Source: Sphingobacterium mizutaii
GTDB lineage: Bacteria > Bacteroidota > Bacteroidia > Sphingobacteriales > Sphingobacteriaceae
Reading direction: 5' to 3'
Assembly (NCBI RefSeq): GCF_900187125.1
Contig: NZ_LT906468.1
Span: 4,278,001 to 4,342,000 of the forward strand
DNA length: 64,000 nucleotides
In this document: piece after piece, positions 34,242-43,170 of the stretch
Layout: every line of letters starts with the position of its first letter
Position numbering within the stretch: position 1 is the stretch's first letter
Position numbers and translations under genes: made by a program
Notes under the pieces: model-generated
Told to the model about the DNA's origin: nothing
The model's database searches: none
What the model saw: the letters and a program-made list of their open reading frames with translations, nothing else

Positions 34242-34269
34242 GGGTGCCTTTTATCTCTAGAAGGCACCC
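34242..34269 (+). terminator. Terminator of the 40-residue peptide gene
   Basis: GGGTGCCTT (34242-34250) pairs with AAGGCACCC (34261-34269) over a 10-base loop and is followed by ATTATTTTT. It is a good rho-independent terminator and sets the short gene's 3' end. Confidence 0.75.
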
Positions 34270-34847
34270 ATTATTTTTACATTGACCCTGTTCTATTCGG
34301 CTGGGAGGCGAACCCAAACAGTCAAGGAAATATTGTTTTCCAAAAAGTCGAAGGTCCATTTCCGCCTCAGCGCCGCTGTCCGTCCCTGATCTCGGGCGAC
34401 ATGCTGCCAAATGGCGCACAATACACGCAGTGCCCGCACTTGGGTTATACCGACAGGAACATTCGATATGTCCCGATAGGCCCGCTGGCCGGAATGGATG
34501 GTAGGCGGCCATAACATTGCCCGATTGCTCTTGCCCCCCTACCCTAGGAAAACCCATATATCCACGCATTTAATTTTAGAGTGGGCAATGTGGGTCCATG
34601 ACCAATCACCGCCCGGTCCAACGGCACCTGCACATTGTGACCTAATTGATGGCCCATCGACGGGGGGCTCTCCAATTCACGTAACTGCGGGATAATACGG
34701 TCCCTGTAGGAGTCTGGCTACAGATTATTTTTATCCCTCCTCCCAATCAGGTACAGTACCTGCCAATCACTAACTTTGCCCAGCAAAATCACAATTGACC
34801 TCCAAGTCACTTGGAAGATCAGGTTCCTTAATTAAAAATTCAGAGAA
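34270..34847. other. Stretch without a supported gene
   Basis: Nothing convincing is seen in these 578 bases. Frames on both strands overlap without any recognisable family. The end, from about 34790 on, is AT-rich and probably carries the promoter of the peptide-fimbrillin operon. Confidence 0.4.
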
Positions 34848-35030
34848 ATGGAAAAAACAGGTGGGAGATCAAGGGCATACCTCAGTCCCGAGATATCCGT
34901 TACGTTCATAGAGCTAGAGGAAGGCATCGCAAGTGGATCTGCATCGATCAGGCCAGTGGGCCAGGATGGGGACTTTCGGCCCAGTGAGAAATGGACGGAG
35001 GAAAAATTCACTGATGACGTTAGTTGGTAA
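34848..35030 (+). CDS. Small protein preceding fimbrillin
   Basis: A 60-residue protein, MEKTGGRSRAYLSPEISVTF then IELEEGIASGSASIRP, ending KFTDDVSW. Small proteins of this kind ('..VTFVE.E.GIA.GSA..' with a Trp-rich acidic tail) occur just before fimbrillin-like genes in Sphingobacteriaceae. No signal peptide is visible. The next gene begins 17 bases later, so the two probably share an operon. The function is not known; it could act as a chaperone, peptide or regulator. Confidence 0.6.
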   Translation: MEKTGGRSRAYLSPEISVTFIELEEGIASGSASIRPVGQDGDFRPSEKWTEEKFTDDVSW

Positions 35031-35047
35031 CCAATAATTGATTGAAC

Positions 35048-36721
35048 ATGAAACTCAACAATAAGATCGCATTCTTCTTCCCTATCCTATTGATCGCGCT
35101 ACAAACGCTGTCCTCCTGCAAAAAGGACGGCCAGGACGGGCAGGGCCCGGAAGGCACGAGCATATCGGTCAGGCTCTTGGGACAGTCAACCATGGAGGCA
35201 CGGGCAAAGGGACCCTCCCTGTCCACCGGAACCACACTGGCCTCATCGTCCACGATGGAAAGGACGTTGCACCGGGGATATACGGGCACGGCAGTCATGC
35301 TCGACGGCAGGCATTACCTGGACGTAAGGGTCGTCCCCGTAACACCGGAAGGCAGTGCCGCCATGCCCGCTTCCAACGGTAATCCGGTAACCGGTCCCGG
35401 TTCCAGGGCATCCGCGGTATCCAAGACCTCCGCACTGGCCCCGAACACCGCATACCAGGTAGTCATATACAGGAACAATAAATTCGTCCAGCAGCGCACA
35501 TTTTCGGCCAACGGCAACAACAAGCCGTTCTCGGGCCTGGAGCCGGGTGGGGGTTACAGGGTCATTTCCTATTCGTTCGGCAACCAGACGGTAAGTCCGG
35601 TGGGAACGAGCGAAGAACTGGCAGCGACAGGTCCATCGGTACCCGTGGGGGATGACGACCGTTTCATGTACTTTTCGACCGGCACCTTCTCCCTTGCAGC
35701 AGGGAGCGACAATCCGATCGATATCCTCCTGGACAACAAGATCGCGGAGATCTCGGCGGTACAGCTGAACGTTGCCTCGGAATCCGTACCGGGCAACATA
35801 GTTTCCATCCGCGAGGTAAAGATAGAATCCAACATCTCGGGTTCGGCAAACCTGCACAGCGGAACCCTTTCATATCCCCAGGATAAGGAGCTCAAGGGCA
35901 TACCTTTTCCCGCCAACAGTAACGGCAGGACCGTAACCTCGTCAAATACGGGGCCCATCAAGATAGGCCTGCAGGCTGCCCAGGCAGCAGCGAACCTGTT
36001 GATCGGGTCCATCACGATCGGCTCGGTGACCAAGCGCGACCTCAAGGTGCCTCTCCCTTTCACACAAGGAACCCGGTACAGGATCGAGCTGAACATCAGG
36101 GAATTCACTTCGGATGGCATCCAGATCGGCGATCTGATCTGGGCACCGGGCAACCTGAAGGCCGAAAGGACCAATGGATCCTGGAGCTATGGCTTTCATT
36201 CCAGCCAAGAGAACTATTCCGCCAATGAGAGCGGGGGCGACTATTGGATGGCCGGCAAGGAAATACCAGGCAGGTCACATACGGACATGAACTATCCATT
36301 TTCAAGATATGGGGACTACCCTTCGGGAGATCCCTGCAGGCTGGTATCCCCCGAATGGAGAACCCCAGGTGACAGCGACTTCAGAAAGCTCATGGCTGGG
36401 GCCAGCTACATGGGGAACCCGGGGATACCCGGAAAGTACGGCAAGAACAACGTCTCCGGGAGATACTTTGGAACTGTGGAGCTCAAGGAGGCCCCAACCG
36501 ATCCCGCCCAGCAGTCAAGGTACCTGTTCCTTCCGTTCACGGGAAATTTCGTAAACTACAATACCGGCAGGCAGACCGTTGAGGGAGCAAACTACTGGTC
36601 AACGAACGTACAGGGCGCCGAGAACTATTCGACCCTTCACGTGAGGCCATCGTACTCGAGCCTAGGAGGCTGGTGGAAGGTGGAGCTGAACCCTATCCGC
36701 TGCGTCAGGGACGCAAAATAG
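35048..36721 (+). CDS. Fimbrillin-family lipoprotein with FISUMP-like C-terminus
   Basis: A 557-residue outer-surface lipoprotein. The signal ends in the lipobox LSSC near residue 24. The N-terminal 300 residues show the fimbrillin-like beta-sandwich pattern with repeated Thr/Ser/Gly-rich strands. The C-terminal part contains 'EWRTPGDSDFRKLM', 'YLFLPFTGN', 'NYWSTNVQG' and 'IRCVRD', the pattern of FISUMP-like domains found in Fimbrillin family members. The start at 35048 (ATG) is preferred to the TTG at 35042. It likely forms fimbria-like or adhesive structures. Upstream 60-residue gene is a probable partner. Confidence 0.8.
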   Translation: MKLNNKIAFFFPILLIALQTLSSCKKDGQDGQGPEGTSISVRLLGQSTMEARAKGPSLSTGTTLASSSTMERTLHRGYTGTAVMLDGRHYLDVRVVPVTPEGSAAMPASNGNPVTGPGSRASAVSKTSALAPNTAYQVVIYRNNKFVQQRTFSANGNNKPFSGLEPGGGYRVISYSFGNQTVSPVGTSEELAATGPSVPVGDDDRFMYFSTGTFSLAAGSDNPIDILLDNKIAEISAVQLNVASESVPGNIVSIREVKIESNISGSANLHSGTLSYPQDKELKGIPFPANSNGRTVTSSNTGPIKIGLQAAQAAANLLIGSITIGSVTKRDLKVPLPFTQGTRYRIELNIREFTSDGIQIGDLIWAPGNLKAERTNGSWSYGFHSSQENYSANESGGDYWMAGKEIPGRSHTDMNYPFSRYGDYPSGDPCRLVSPEWRTPGDSDFRKLMAGASYMGNPGIPGKYGKNNVSGRYFGTVELKEAPTDPAQQSRYLFLPFTGNFVNYNTGRQTVEGANYWSTNVQGAENYSTLHVRPSYSSLGGWWKVELNPIRCVRDAK

Positions 36722-37134
36722 GTCACCATCGGCAGGACGATCCCCGAAACCGGCCCTAAACAAAGGCATCCTGTTCCGAACCGGTTCATCTATAAGGCAT
36801 GTAATGGCCCATACCCGAAGGACGGCCGTCCTTCGGGTATGGGTACAGCTCTGGGATAGAGGGAATGCAGTTGCAGTCCCGCAGATGGGAACGGTGAATT
36901 TTGCAGGCGGATCGGCTTTCACTCCCTGACCATCGCCCCGGCTGCTCCCCCAGGGCAGGTGTGTTCCGTGTTTCGGTTACGGGTTCACTTGCCAGGAGCG
37001 GTGCCGCCCGTCCCTGAATGTCCGTAACAACGGAAACTTCCCTGCCCCCCGTCCGGCATCGCCCTGTAACCCCCCAGGATCGGAAGCAAGGTGCTGGTCG
37101 CATGTAACTCAACGCACAATCTCGGAACCTTCTT
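36722..37134. other. Intergenic stretch with a perfect 36-base palindrome
   Basis: No recognised gene. At 36808-36843 lies a perfect palindrome with 18-base arms (CCCATACCCGAAGGACGG and its complement, no spacer). It is not followed by a T run, so it may be a weak terminator, a protein-binding site or a recombination substrate. The minus-strand open frame of 108 residues across it does not look coding. Confidence 0.5.
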
Positions 37135-38304
37135 TCAGTATCTGCCGGCCCTTTCCAGGAGCCCCTGGAGCGTCCCGATGACCTTTGAGAGGTCCCTCTC
37201 CTCTGGATGGTAGGACTTTGACCGCAGGGAGCCCGGTGAGAGGGAAGTCCTGTCAGGTGTACTGAGAAAGGGCACGATCGTGGAGTACACCTGGCTCAGC
37301 GAGCGTGCATCGACCACCCTCTCCTCGTCCAGCAGGCGCAGGATGATCGCTATCTGGTCAGCTGAGAGGTTACAGGTCAGCTTGTTGACATTCCTCTTCC
37401 TGAACCCATTCGGGATCCCGTCCTCTCCAACTGCCCGGATCGCCCCGCTGCAGAAGTCAATCTCGCTCTCCAGGAAAGATTCCACGAAACTGCCGACGGA
37501 AAGGTAACCGGGATTCAGCCACAGGTCTTCCTTCCTGTGCAGCTGTGCAAAATCCCTCTGGATATCGAGCAGGGCCAGCAGCGTCTCCTTCGCCCCCCGG
37601 CACTCCTCCCCTAACCTGGACCTTATCCTCGATAGGATAAGGTCCATGCACCGTTTGCTGTTGAAGTTCACGTACACCAGGAAACTTTCCATGGCGGTGA
37701 AGTGGCCACTTTGGTGGAGCGGGTCCCAGTCGCCCAGCCTCCGCAGGAGTTCCTCCATGTAGGTCACGGACCGGCGGGTCAGCGGGAAGCTCGGTTTGCG
37801 GTCCACCTGGGTAAAGTCCATGACCTTTTGTGCGAAAGCCTCGCCGATCTCCCCTTCTGGAATGTCTTCCCTCAGCTGCAGGAACCTTTCCCTCAGCTCG
37901 GGCAACTTCCTGAGCCTGGAACCCTTCCCAAGCGCGAGCTCTGGTCCCAGGATTCCGGGATAGGCCGATTCCAGGTTTTCAAGGATGGATCCCATGCTTC
38001 CCAGGACCTCTGCGGCTATATCCCCGGTACCTGCCCGGCCAGTAGAGCGCTCGCTGGCCGCCCTGTCCATCAGTGCGCTCGCCCTGGCATAGAGGGCATT
38101 GATATTGCGGGAGACCCCCTCGTCCAGCGGCCTGTCCAAGGCAGAACGCCTAATCTTTGCCAGGAACCGGTCCGTTCTAGCGGCTATCTCCGCCACCAGG
38201 TCTCCCTGTGCCCCGCTGGCCTCCGAAGGGACGTGTTCCCCGCTGCTGGTCCTGTCCAGTAGTCCATCAAAATAGTTCATTACCTTTAGGTTTAATTTTT
38301 TCAT
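37135..38304 (-). CDS. Protein of unknown function (RteC-like tail?)
   Basis: A 389-residue, mostly helical soluble protein with no signal peptide and no membrane segment. The C-terminal 90 residues (NVNKLTCNLSADQIAIILRL to ..GLLERAGRY) have the shape seen at the ends of RteC-type regulators from conjugative elements, but I could not confirm this. The N-terminal half is not recognised. The ATG at 38304 is chosen; a TTG at 38319 is possible. It lies just after the LytTR gene in the same direction, so it may belong to the same regulatory unit. Confidence 0.5.
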   Translation of the reverse strand: MKKLNLKVMNYFDGLLDRTSSGEHVPSEASGAQGDLVAEIAARTDRFLAKIRRSALDRPLDEGVSRNINALYARASALMDRAASERSTGRAGTGDIAAEVLGSMGSILENLESAYPGILGPELALGKGSRLRKLPELRERFLQLREDIPEGEIGEAFAQKVMDFTQVDRKPSFPLTRRSVTYMEELLRRLGDWDPLHQSGHFTAMESFLVYVNFNSKRCMDLILSRIRSRLGEECRGAKETLLALLDIQRDFAQLHRKEDLWLNPGYLSVGSFVESFLESEIDFCSGAIRAVGEDGIPNGFRKRNVNKLTCNLSADQIAIILRLLDEERVVDARSLSQVYSTIVPFLSTPDRTSLSPGSLRSKSYHPEERDLSKVIGTLQGLLERAGRY

Positions 38305-38378
38305 CTTTCGTTTTTCCAAGGGAGGACCCCATGGTATCGGAACGGCACCTCGGTGCCGTGCTTACCCTCGATGAAGCG

Positions 38379-39128
38379 TCACACCTGGTTGAACTCCAGG
38401 AAGGCCCTGAATTCAGCGTACTTGGCAAGGTTACCTACCGGAAGCAGTTTCCCATGGTTGACCATCCTTACCTTCCTTCCGGTGTATGAATGGAAGAACT
38501 TGGTGTTGATGACCACGCCCCTGGCACATTGCTTGAACCATTTCCTGGGGAGCCTGGAATAGACATGGGCAAGGGTCGAATTGCAGATCAGCACCTCGGT
38601 ATCGGTGGCCTGGTGTATCAGGACCAGCTTCCCGCTGGCCTGCAGGTACAGGATGTCCTTGAACCACACAATCCGGCCGATGTACTTCCCGTCCTTCTTG
38701 ATATGGAGGAAATCGTACCAGTGCTCGAGTGAGTCCAGGTCCCTGCCCGTACCTTCATCCAGTCGGATGCGGGAGTCCAGGCGGTCAAGCGCAATGGCGA
38801 ACCTGGGGTAGCTGACCGGCTTGAGCAGCACGTCAACGGCGTTCATCAGGTAACCCTGGTCCTCGAAGTGCCGGAACCCTGTGTACACGATGAACCGGAT
38901 CCCGCGCTTTGGCGCGGCGGAAATCCAGTCGAACCCGTCCATCCTGGACCCCAGGTCGATATCTATTATGGCCAGGTCCACCACATTTTCCCTCACGTGG
39001 GCAAGGGCCCTGATCGGATCGGTGAAGTGTGCGTCTACCTGGACCAGCTCGGTCCGGTCAAAATATTCCAGCAGCAGGTCGATGCTGGACTGCTGGTCAT
39101 CAATGATGATGGCGTGGTATTTCCTCAT
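38379..39128 (-). CDS. LytTR-family response regulator
   Basis: A 249-residue response regulator. Receiver: acidic IIIDDQQ near residue 10, phospho-Asp in DLAIIDIDLG near residue 58. C-terminal LytTR DNA-binding domain follows residue about 140 and contains 'DILYLQASGKLVLIH' and 'FHSYTGRKVRM'. It overlaps the kinase gene by four bases (ATGA), the usual LytS/LytR layout. It probably controls nearby genes such as the peptide or SusCD set, but its sites are not visible. Confidence 0.88.
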   Translation of the reverse strand: MRKYHAIIIDDQQSSIDLLLEYFDRTELVQVDAHFTDPIRALAHVRENVVDLAIIDIDLGSRMDGFDWISAAPKRGIRFIVYTGFRHFEDQGYLMNAVDVLLKPVSYPRFAIALDRLDSRIRLDEGTGRDLDSLEHWYDFLHIKKDGKYIGRIVWFKDILYLQASGKLVLIHQATDTEVLICNSTLAHVYSRLPRKWFKQCARGVVINTKFFHSYTGRKVRMVNHGKLLPVGNLAKYAEFRAFLEFNQV

Positions 39129-40174
39129 TTCATTCTATGTTTTGTGTCATAATATACTTCCAGCTCTACGATGTACGTCCCCCCGTGCGGGCGGTGCCTT
39201 AGCTCAAAGCCGTCCCCGAAAACGAATTCAAGCCTTCCCCTGAGGTTGGCAAGGCCCGTTCCGTGGCCCTGCTGCCTGCCTTCCGCCGGACCTCCTATGG
39301 GGTTCTCCACGCGGATTCCGAACCCGTCCCTGCCGGCACGGATGGAGATGCTGCCCCTGGGTCCTTCCCCAGAGATCCCCCCGTGCTTGAATACGTTGCC
39401 CACCAGCGTGATCAGCGTGGTCGCGGGGACCGAAGCGGACCCCATGTCCCCTGAGAGCTCCCAGAGGAAGCCATCGGAGCGCCCCGATATCCCCTGCTCG
39501 ACGGCAATGAACTGCCTGGCCGCCCCGATCTCGTCGGACAGGAGAACGGTCCTGGGGGCATTAGGATCACACGAGGCCATGAAATGGTTCATCAGCGAAT
39601 ACAGCTCGTGCACCCCCTGGCGCATCTGCGGGAGGGCCCGTGCCAGCTGGCCGTCCAGGGACTGGAAGGCATTGGCGAGCATGTGCGGGGAGACCTGGTG
39701 GGCAAGGACGGTGTATTCGTAACGGCGCCTCTTTGACCTTTCCCGGTCCTCGCGCCCCTTCCACATGTCCCGGAGCCTGAACTGGTACCCCAGGAGCGCA
39801 AAAATCGAAAAATTGCCCACCAGCTTGAGGTAGGTCTGGGCGAACATTCTCAACTTGAAGTCCCCGCCGGTCATGTAGTCGTCAAAGGCCGATCCCCAGT
39901 GCGAGGAGGGGTGTGAAAGGAGATAGAGCACTGCAAATGCCAGTGCATACACTGCCGAGGCCGTCAGTGCAGCCGCCAGGTACCTCCTGTTGAAAAGGAG
40001 AACGTTCAGCGCATGGGATATCCCGTAATAGACGAACATGAACAGGGGCATGGAACACAGCGCGGTCACTATGCCAAGGTCCCGGTTCCCCAGGGCGTTG
40101 ACGGTGTAGAAATAGAATCCGTAGAGGGTCCAGGCAGCGGTATGCCTGAAGAGCGTTTTCCTTGTTGCGATCAT
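39125..40174 (-). CDS. LytS-type sensor histidine kinase
   Basis: A 349-residue sensor with about five membrane helices in residues 15-140 and a cytoplasmic His_kinase domain. The phospho-acceptor histidine is in HQVSPHMLANAFQSL near residue 160, corresponding to the QxxPHFLFN motif, and the ATPase N-box (TLVGNVFKHG near 258) and G-box follow. No periplasmic sensor domain is present, so signals are probably sensed in the membrane. Paired with the LytTR regulator. The ATG at 40174 is preferred over a TTG at 40201. Confidence 0.88.
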   Translation of the reverse strand: MIATRKTLFRHTAAWTLYGFYFYTVNALGNRDLGIVTALCSMPLFMFVYYGISHALNVLLFNRRYLAAALTASAVYALAFAVLYLLSHPSSHWGSAFDDYMTGGDFKLRMFAQTYLKLVGNFSIFALLGYQFRLRDMWKGREDRERSKRRRYEYTVLAHQVSPHMLANAFQSLDGQLARALPQMRQGVHELYSLMNHFMASCDPNAPRTVLLSDEIGAARQFIAVEQGISGRSDGFLWELSGDMGSASVPATTLITLVGNVFKHGGISGEGPRGSISIRAGRDGFGIRVENPIGGPAEGRQQGHGTGLANLRGRLEFVFGDGFELRHRPHGGTYIVELEVYYDTKHRMK

Positions 40175-40239
40175 AGGCCGAATTGGTCTGGCAGGGCCCA
40201 AGCGGGCCCGCGGTGATCCCCCAATTTATGAAATATTTT

Positions 40240-41259
40240 TCAGAACCAGCCCGCTCCCCCTGGGGCCTCCGGACACCCGGGGGGCACCAGGGGGTACTTC
40301 CTGTAGGTATACCTGTCCAGGGCATATGCCCTTTTCCCGTCCGTGAATCCCAAAAGCCTCCCTTGCGGTCCCCACCCACCAATGTGGGATCTGGGCAGGC
40401 TATGGCGGTGCAGGTACAGAAGGGCCTCCCATCGCTCGGGGCACTCCAGGAGCGCCTGCTGGAACTTTGCATACAGCAGCCCGAGGCCGTCCCGCACAGA
40501 ATCTACCCTTGACCCTCTCCGGGGGAGTTTGTAACAGGATATGCTCCTGCCTTCCCCCATGGGCTGGAACGGTCCGGGAGAATGGTCCAGCAGTAGATGG
40601 ACCTCAAGGTCCAGCAGGTGGGCGATTTCCAGGTACCCCGAGCGCACCATCACTGCAGCGCTGCCGAGCTGGACCCTTGCGAGCCCTTTTCCAGCTGGGT
40701 CCCGCCTGGCGCCGTGCCCGCCATCGGCATAGACGAAGATGTGCGCTCCGGCCTTCACCATCCCGCGCAGCCTGAAGAACAGCGAGGGGTCATCTGCGCT
40801 TGCCAGGTAAAGCCTCCCCTGGCCCGCACCGGGCATTCCGGTCCCCATTAGCCCGGCATGGTATTCCCCATAGGCAGCCAGCAGGTCACCCGAGAGCACG
40901 ACGCACACGGACCTCCCGCCGGCAAGCAGCTCCAGGGGAAGGGTACGGTAGGAACCGAAATGGAAGCTGACGTACATGGCGGGGCCGGCGCAGGAGAGTT
41001 CTCCCAGGTGGGCCTGGGGGGATATCTTTCCCAGTCCATGCCGAAGGTCCAGCCTGGCCTGCCATGATGCATAGTCCTTGAGCCTGCGGTAAACGGCGGT
41101 CAGGCCCCGCAGGCCGTATCCGGGAAAAATGTGGCCCATGTTGGCAGAAAAATAGGCGAATTCAGTTGATATAGGTAGAAATGACACCCTGTCGGTGTCA
41201 CCTGGGACTGGTTGCGGTTCTCTGTTGTGCATATTGAACGGTCCATCGGTCGGCCACAT
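40240..41259 (-). CDS. LpxL/HtrB-like acyltransferase-fold protein
   Basis: A 339-residue protein resembling the lipid A acyltransferase (LpxL/HtrB) family: 'AMYVSFHFGSYRTLPLELLA' takes the place of the HxxxxD/E motif region, then 'GAHIFVYADGGHGARRDPAG' and 'WEALLYLHRHSLPR'. The usual catalytic histidine is in SFHFGSYR, but the acidic partner is not clear. There is no membrane anchor. The start at 41259 lies after the hairpin at 41288; 41232 is also possible. It could acylate a peptide or a lipid, an inference. It sits between a two-component system and a 41-residue ORF. Confidence 0.6.
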   Translation of the reverse strand: MWPTDGPFNMHNREPQPVPGDTDRVSFLPISTEFAYFSANMGHIFPGYGLRGLTAVYRRLKDYASWQARLDLRHGLGKISPQAHLGELSCAGPAMYVSFHFGSYRTLPLELLAGGRSVCVVLSGDLLAAYGEYHAGLMGTGMPGAGQGRLYLASADDPSLFFRLRGMVKAGAHIFVYADGGHGARRDPAGKGLARVQLGSAAVMVRSGYLEIAHLLDLEVHLLLDHSPGPFQPMGEGRSISCYKLPRRGSRVDSVRDGLGLLYAKFQQALLECPERWEALLYLHRHSLPRSHIGGWGPQGRLLGFTDGKRAYALDRYTYRKYPLVPPGCPEAPGGAGWF

Positions 41260-41287
41260 GGATGTCGCAGAGGGGCCTAAGGGGGAA

Positions 41288-41311
41288 TGCGCACGGTTCT
41301 TACCGTGCGCA
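41288..41311 (-). terminator. Hairpin between a short ORF and the acyltransferase
   Basis: TGCGCACGGT pairs with ACCGTGCGCA over a 4-base loop (10 base pairs, perfect). No long T run follows on the minus strand, so it may reduce rather than stop transcription. It would allow higher expression of the short upstream ORF than of the acyltransferase gene. Confidence 0.55.
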
Positions 41312-41324
41312 GCTCCTCGGGCGG

Positions 41325-41450
41325 TCAGGGAAATACGATGTTGCATTTCGGGTCTTCCCCGGTTACCTCGCTCAGCTCCCTTGCCTCCGCCCCGGAAAGG
41401 GGCAGGTCAGAGAGCATGCCATAGCGAAACTCTCGCAGTTGACATTCCAT
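41325..41450 (-). CDS. Short ORF, 41 residues, possible peptide precursor
   Basis: The ATG at 41450 is preceded by a good ribosome site (GGAGGA seven bases upstream). It reads MECQLREFRYGMLSDLPLSG, continues AEARELSEVTGEDP and ends KCNIVFP, with two cysteines. A polar leader-like half and a short Cys-containing C-terminus resemble peptide precursors, although there is no Gly-Gly motif. It lies directly before the acyltransferase-like gene, with the hairpin at 41288 between. The coding call is moderate because of its length. Confidence 0.45.
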   Translation of the reverse strand: MECQLREFRYGMLSDLPLSGAEARELSEVTGEDPKCNIVFP

Positions 41451-42262
41451 TGTTGGGTCCTCCAAATTAATTGTGACAATTTCCTGGTCTCGCACCAGGT
41501 CTGCGGCTTCAGGCCTCGAAGACTTCTGTGGATCCTATGCTAAAGATGGTAGAACTTATGGATACCTGCAAACCAAAAGGAGCCAAAAAGGGATTGCGCG
41601 GGACGGATCCCGGCAAACCTCCAAAAAATGGGAAAAACAGCATCCTGTACGTTAAAAACAGCATCCTACGCAGCAAAAAAGAATATAAAATACTGATAAC
41701 CAACAAACTGCAACAAGGCACAGGATACCACCCTGGGCGAATTTACCCATCAAGCCTGCCCCGATACCGGGATATTGTCCCGCATTTGGCCTAAGATCCC
41801 AACTACATACTCTCAGCGCCGCCAAAAACAGAACCTGGTCCCTGGAATTATCACCTGGGCGAATTCCGTTCCAGATTTCCAAATGTTCTGCGGAACTTTA
41901 CATGACCGGTCGCAGCCACCTGCACCTACCGGAAAGGGGAGCCGGGCCATGTGCGGAAAGCCCAAAGCGAACCGGAAAAAATATGAGCCGGTAATCCCGG
42001 GCATTTGCCGTTGGAACCCTGAAGGTCAATTTATGTCCTGCCGCTGGCCATCCATCCGTTCCGGGACGTGACCACGAAGGCCAAGGGATCCCGCTCCGAT
42101 GATATAACCGATAAAATCACACTGACCATGAAATTGACACCGAAGAAACATGCCGTATTCCCCCCGTCCGGGGGAGGATCCAATAAAACAGGTTGCCCAG
42201 GGGATAAGATCCTTTTGGCACATATACTCCATGACCGTTTCCTTAGTCCAAAACTTACCGAT
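41451..42262. other. Intergenic stretch between two operons
   Basis: No supported gene. Overlapping open frames on both strands are present, but none resembles a known family. Two near-identical copies of AAAAACAGCATCCT lie near 41634 and 41655. The right part should contain the promoter for the MauE gene and the left part that for the leftward acyltransferase operon. Confidence 0.4.
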
Positions 42263-42745
42263 ATGCAGAAATATTCAGACGATCCAGGTACCGGCCACGG
42301 CAGAAATCCGTGCTCGGTACCGTCCAAGAGAAGACCCTTTCTCTCACGCCTCCCAGGATGGCGCAACTTGGTGAGACTGTCCTATGTCTTCCTGTTCGCC
42401 TACACGGGTTACAGCAAACTGCTGGACCATGTTCCCTTTACCAGGGGTATCGCCAGGATCCCGGTCCTGGGCCATTTCCCCGAGGCCATCGGATGGGGCG
42501 TTCCCCTCCTGGAGCTCGTGCTGGCCCTGGGCATGGTCGTACCGGAGCGCCGTGTCCAGAGGGTTTCCTTTGGGATCTCGGTAACCCTGATGGCCACCTT
42601 CACGCTGTACCTATTGCTGATGGTCAGCCTGGTGAAGGAGAAGCTGTGCCACTGCGGCGGGGTGATCGGTTCCCTGGGATGGATGGAGCACCTGATGTTC
42701 AATGCCGCGATATTGGCCCTTGGGATATGGTCCACCAGGAAATAA
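42263..42745 (+). CDS. MauE/DoxX-like redox membrane protein
   Basis: A 160-residue membrane protein with four hydrophobic helices and, near residue 128, the motif LCHCGG, a Cys pair that fits the MauE-like family thought to pass reducing power across the inner membrane. The start at 42263 leaves a short cytoplasmic tail. Frames reaching 42068 run through unlikely sequence. It is followed by the DUF6520 gene 33 bases later in the same direction. It is likely to supply electrons or disulfide exchange for a periplasmic partner such as TlpA. That link is inference. Confidence 0.7.
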   Translation: MQKYSDDPGTGHGRNPCSVPSKRRPFLSRLPGWRNLVRLSYVFLFAYTGYSKLLDHVPFTRGIARIPVLGHFPEAIGWGVPLLELVLALGMVVPERRVQRVSFGISVTLMATFTLYLLLMVSLVKEKLCHCGGVIGSLGWMEHLMFNAAILALGIWSTRK

Positions 42746-42778
42746 CATAACTGAATTTTAAACATAAATCAAAAAATC

Positions 42779-43129
42779 ATGAAAACCATCAAAAAACTAT
42801 CCGGTTCGTTCCTTCTGGGACTGGCCGTGATCGGACTGGCCCTGTCGGCCAGTGCTTTTACCGAGAACAGCGAACAGGCCGCAAAACAAATGGCCGGAGA
42901 GATCTACGTCAACACCAGTACGTCCGGGGACTATGAAAAACTTCCATCTCCCGGCGATTACCTGGATTCCAACTGCGAGGATCTCGGAGAACATACCTGT
43001 TCCTGGCAGAGGACCGATGTACCGGGAAGCGTCCCGGACAACTTCAATGCCTCCCAGGCGGACTCCCTGGAGCAGGCTGGCCTAATCACCCCCAATAGCA
43101 TGAGCAAGGGAACCTACGTGAACCCATAG
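42779..43129 (+). CDS. DUF6520-family secreted small protein with a Cys pair
   Basis: A 116-residue secreted protein. Signal peptide residues about 1-26 (GLALSASA). The mature part is acidic and contains two cysteines, C66 and C74, in NCEDLGEHTCSW. This pattern (DUF6520) occurs in Bacteroidota next to MauE-like and TlpA genes. The Cys pair is a likely disulfide target. It lies in an operon with the MauE gene, and the downstream TlpA-SusD-SusC cluster converges on it. The precise function of the family is not known. Confidence 0.7.
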   Translation: MKTIKKLSGSFLLGLAVIGLALSASAFTENSEQAAKQMAGEIYVNTSTSGDYEKLPSPGDYLDSNCEDLGEHTCSWQRTDVPGSVPDNFNASQADSLEQAGLITPNSMSKGTYVNP

Positions 43130-43170
43130 GCCTGGTTTGCACCAGATTTCTGGACCTCTTTCCGTGGTTC

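Noticed and set aside
35243..36305. Several long open frames opposite the fimbrillin gene
   Set aside because: They are antisense shadows produced by GC-rich codons; the plus-strand frame has a signal peptide, lipobox and domain pattern.
42068..42262. Upstream extension of the MauE-like frame to 42068
   Set aside because: The added 65 residues show no membrane or family pattern and the ATG at 42263 gives a normal length.
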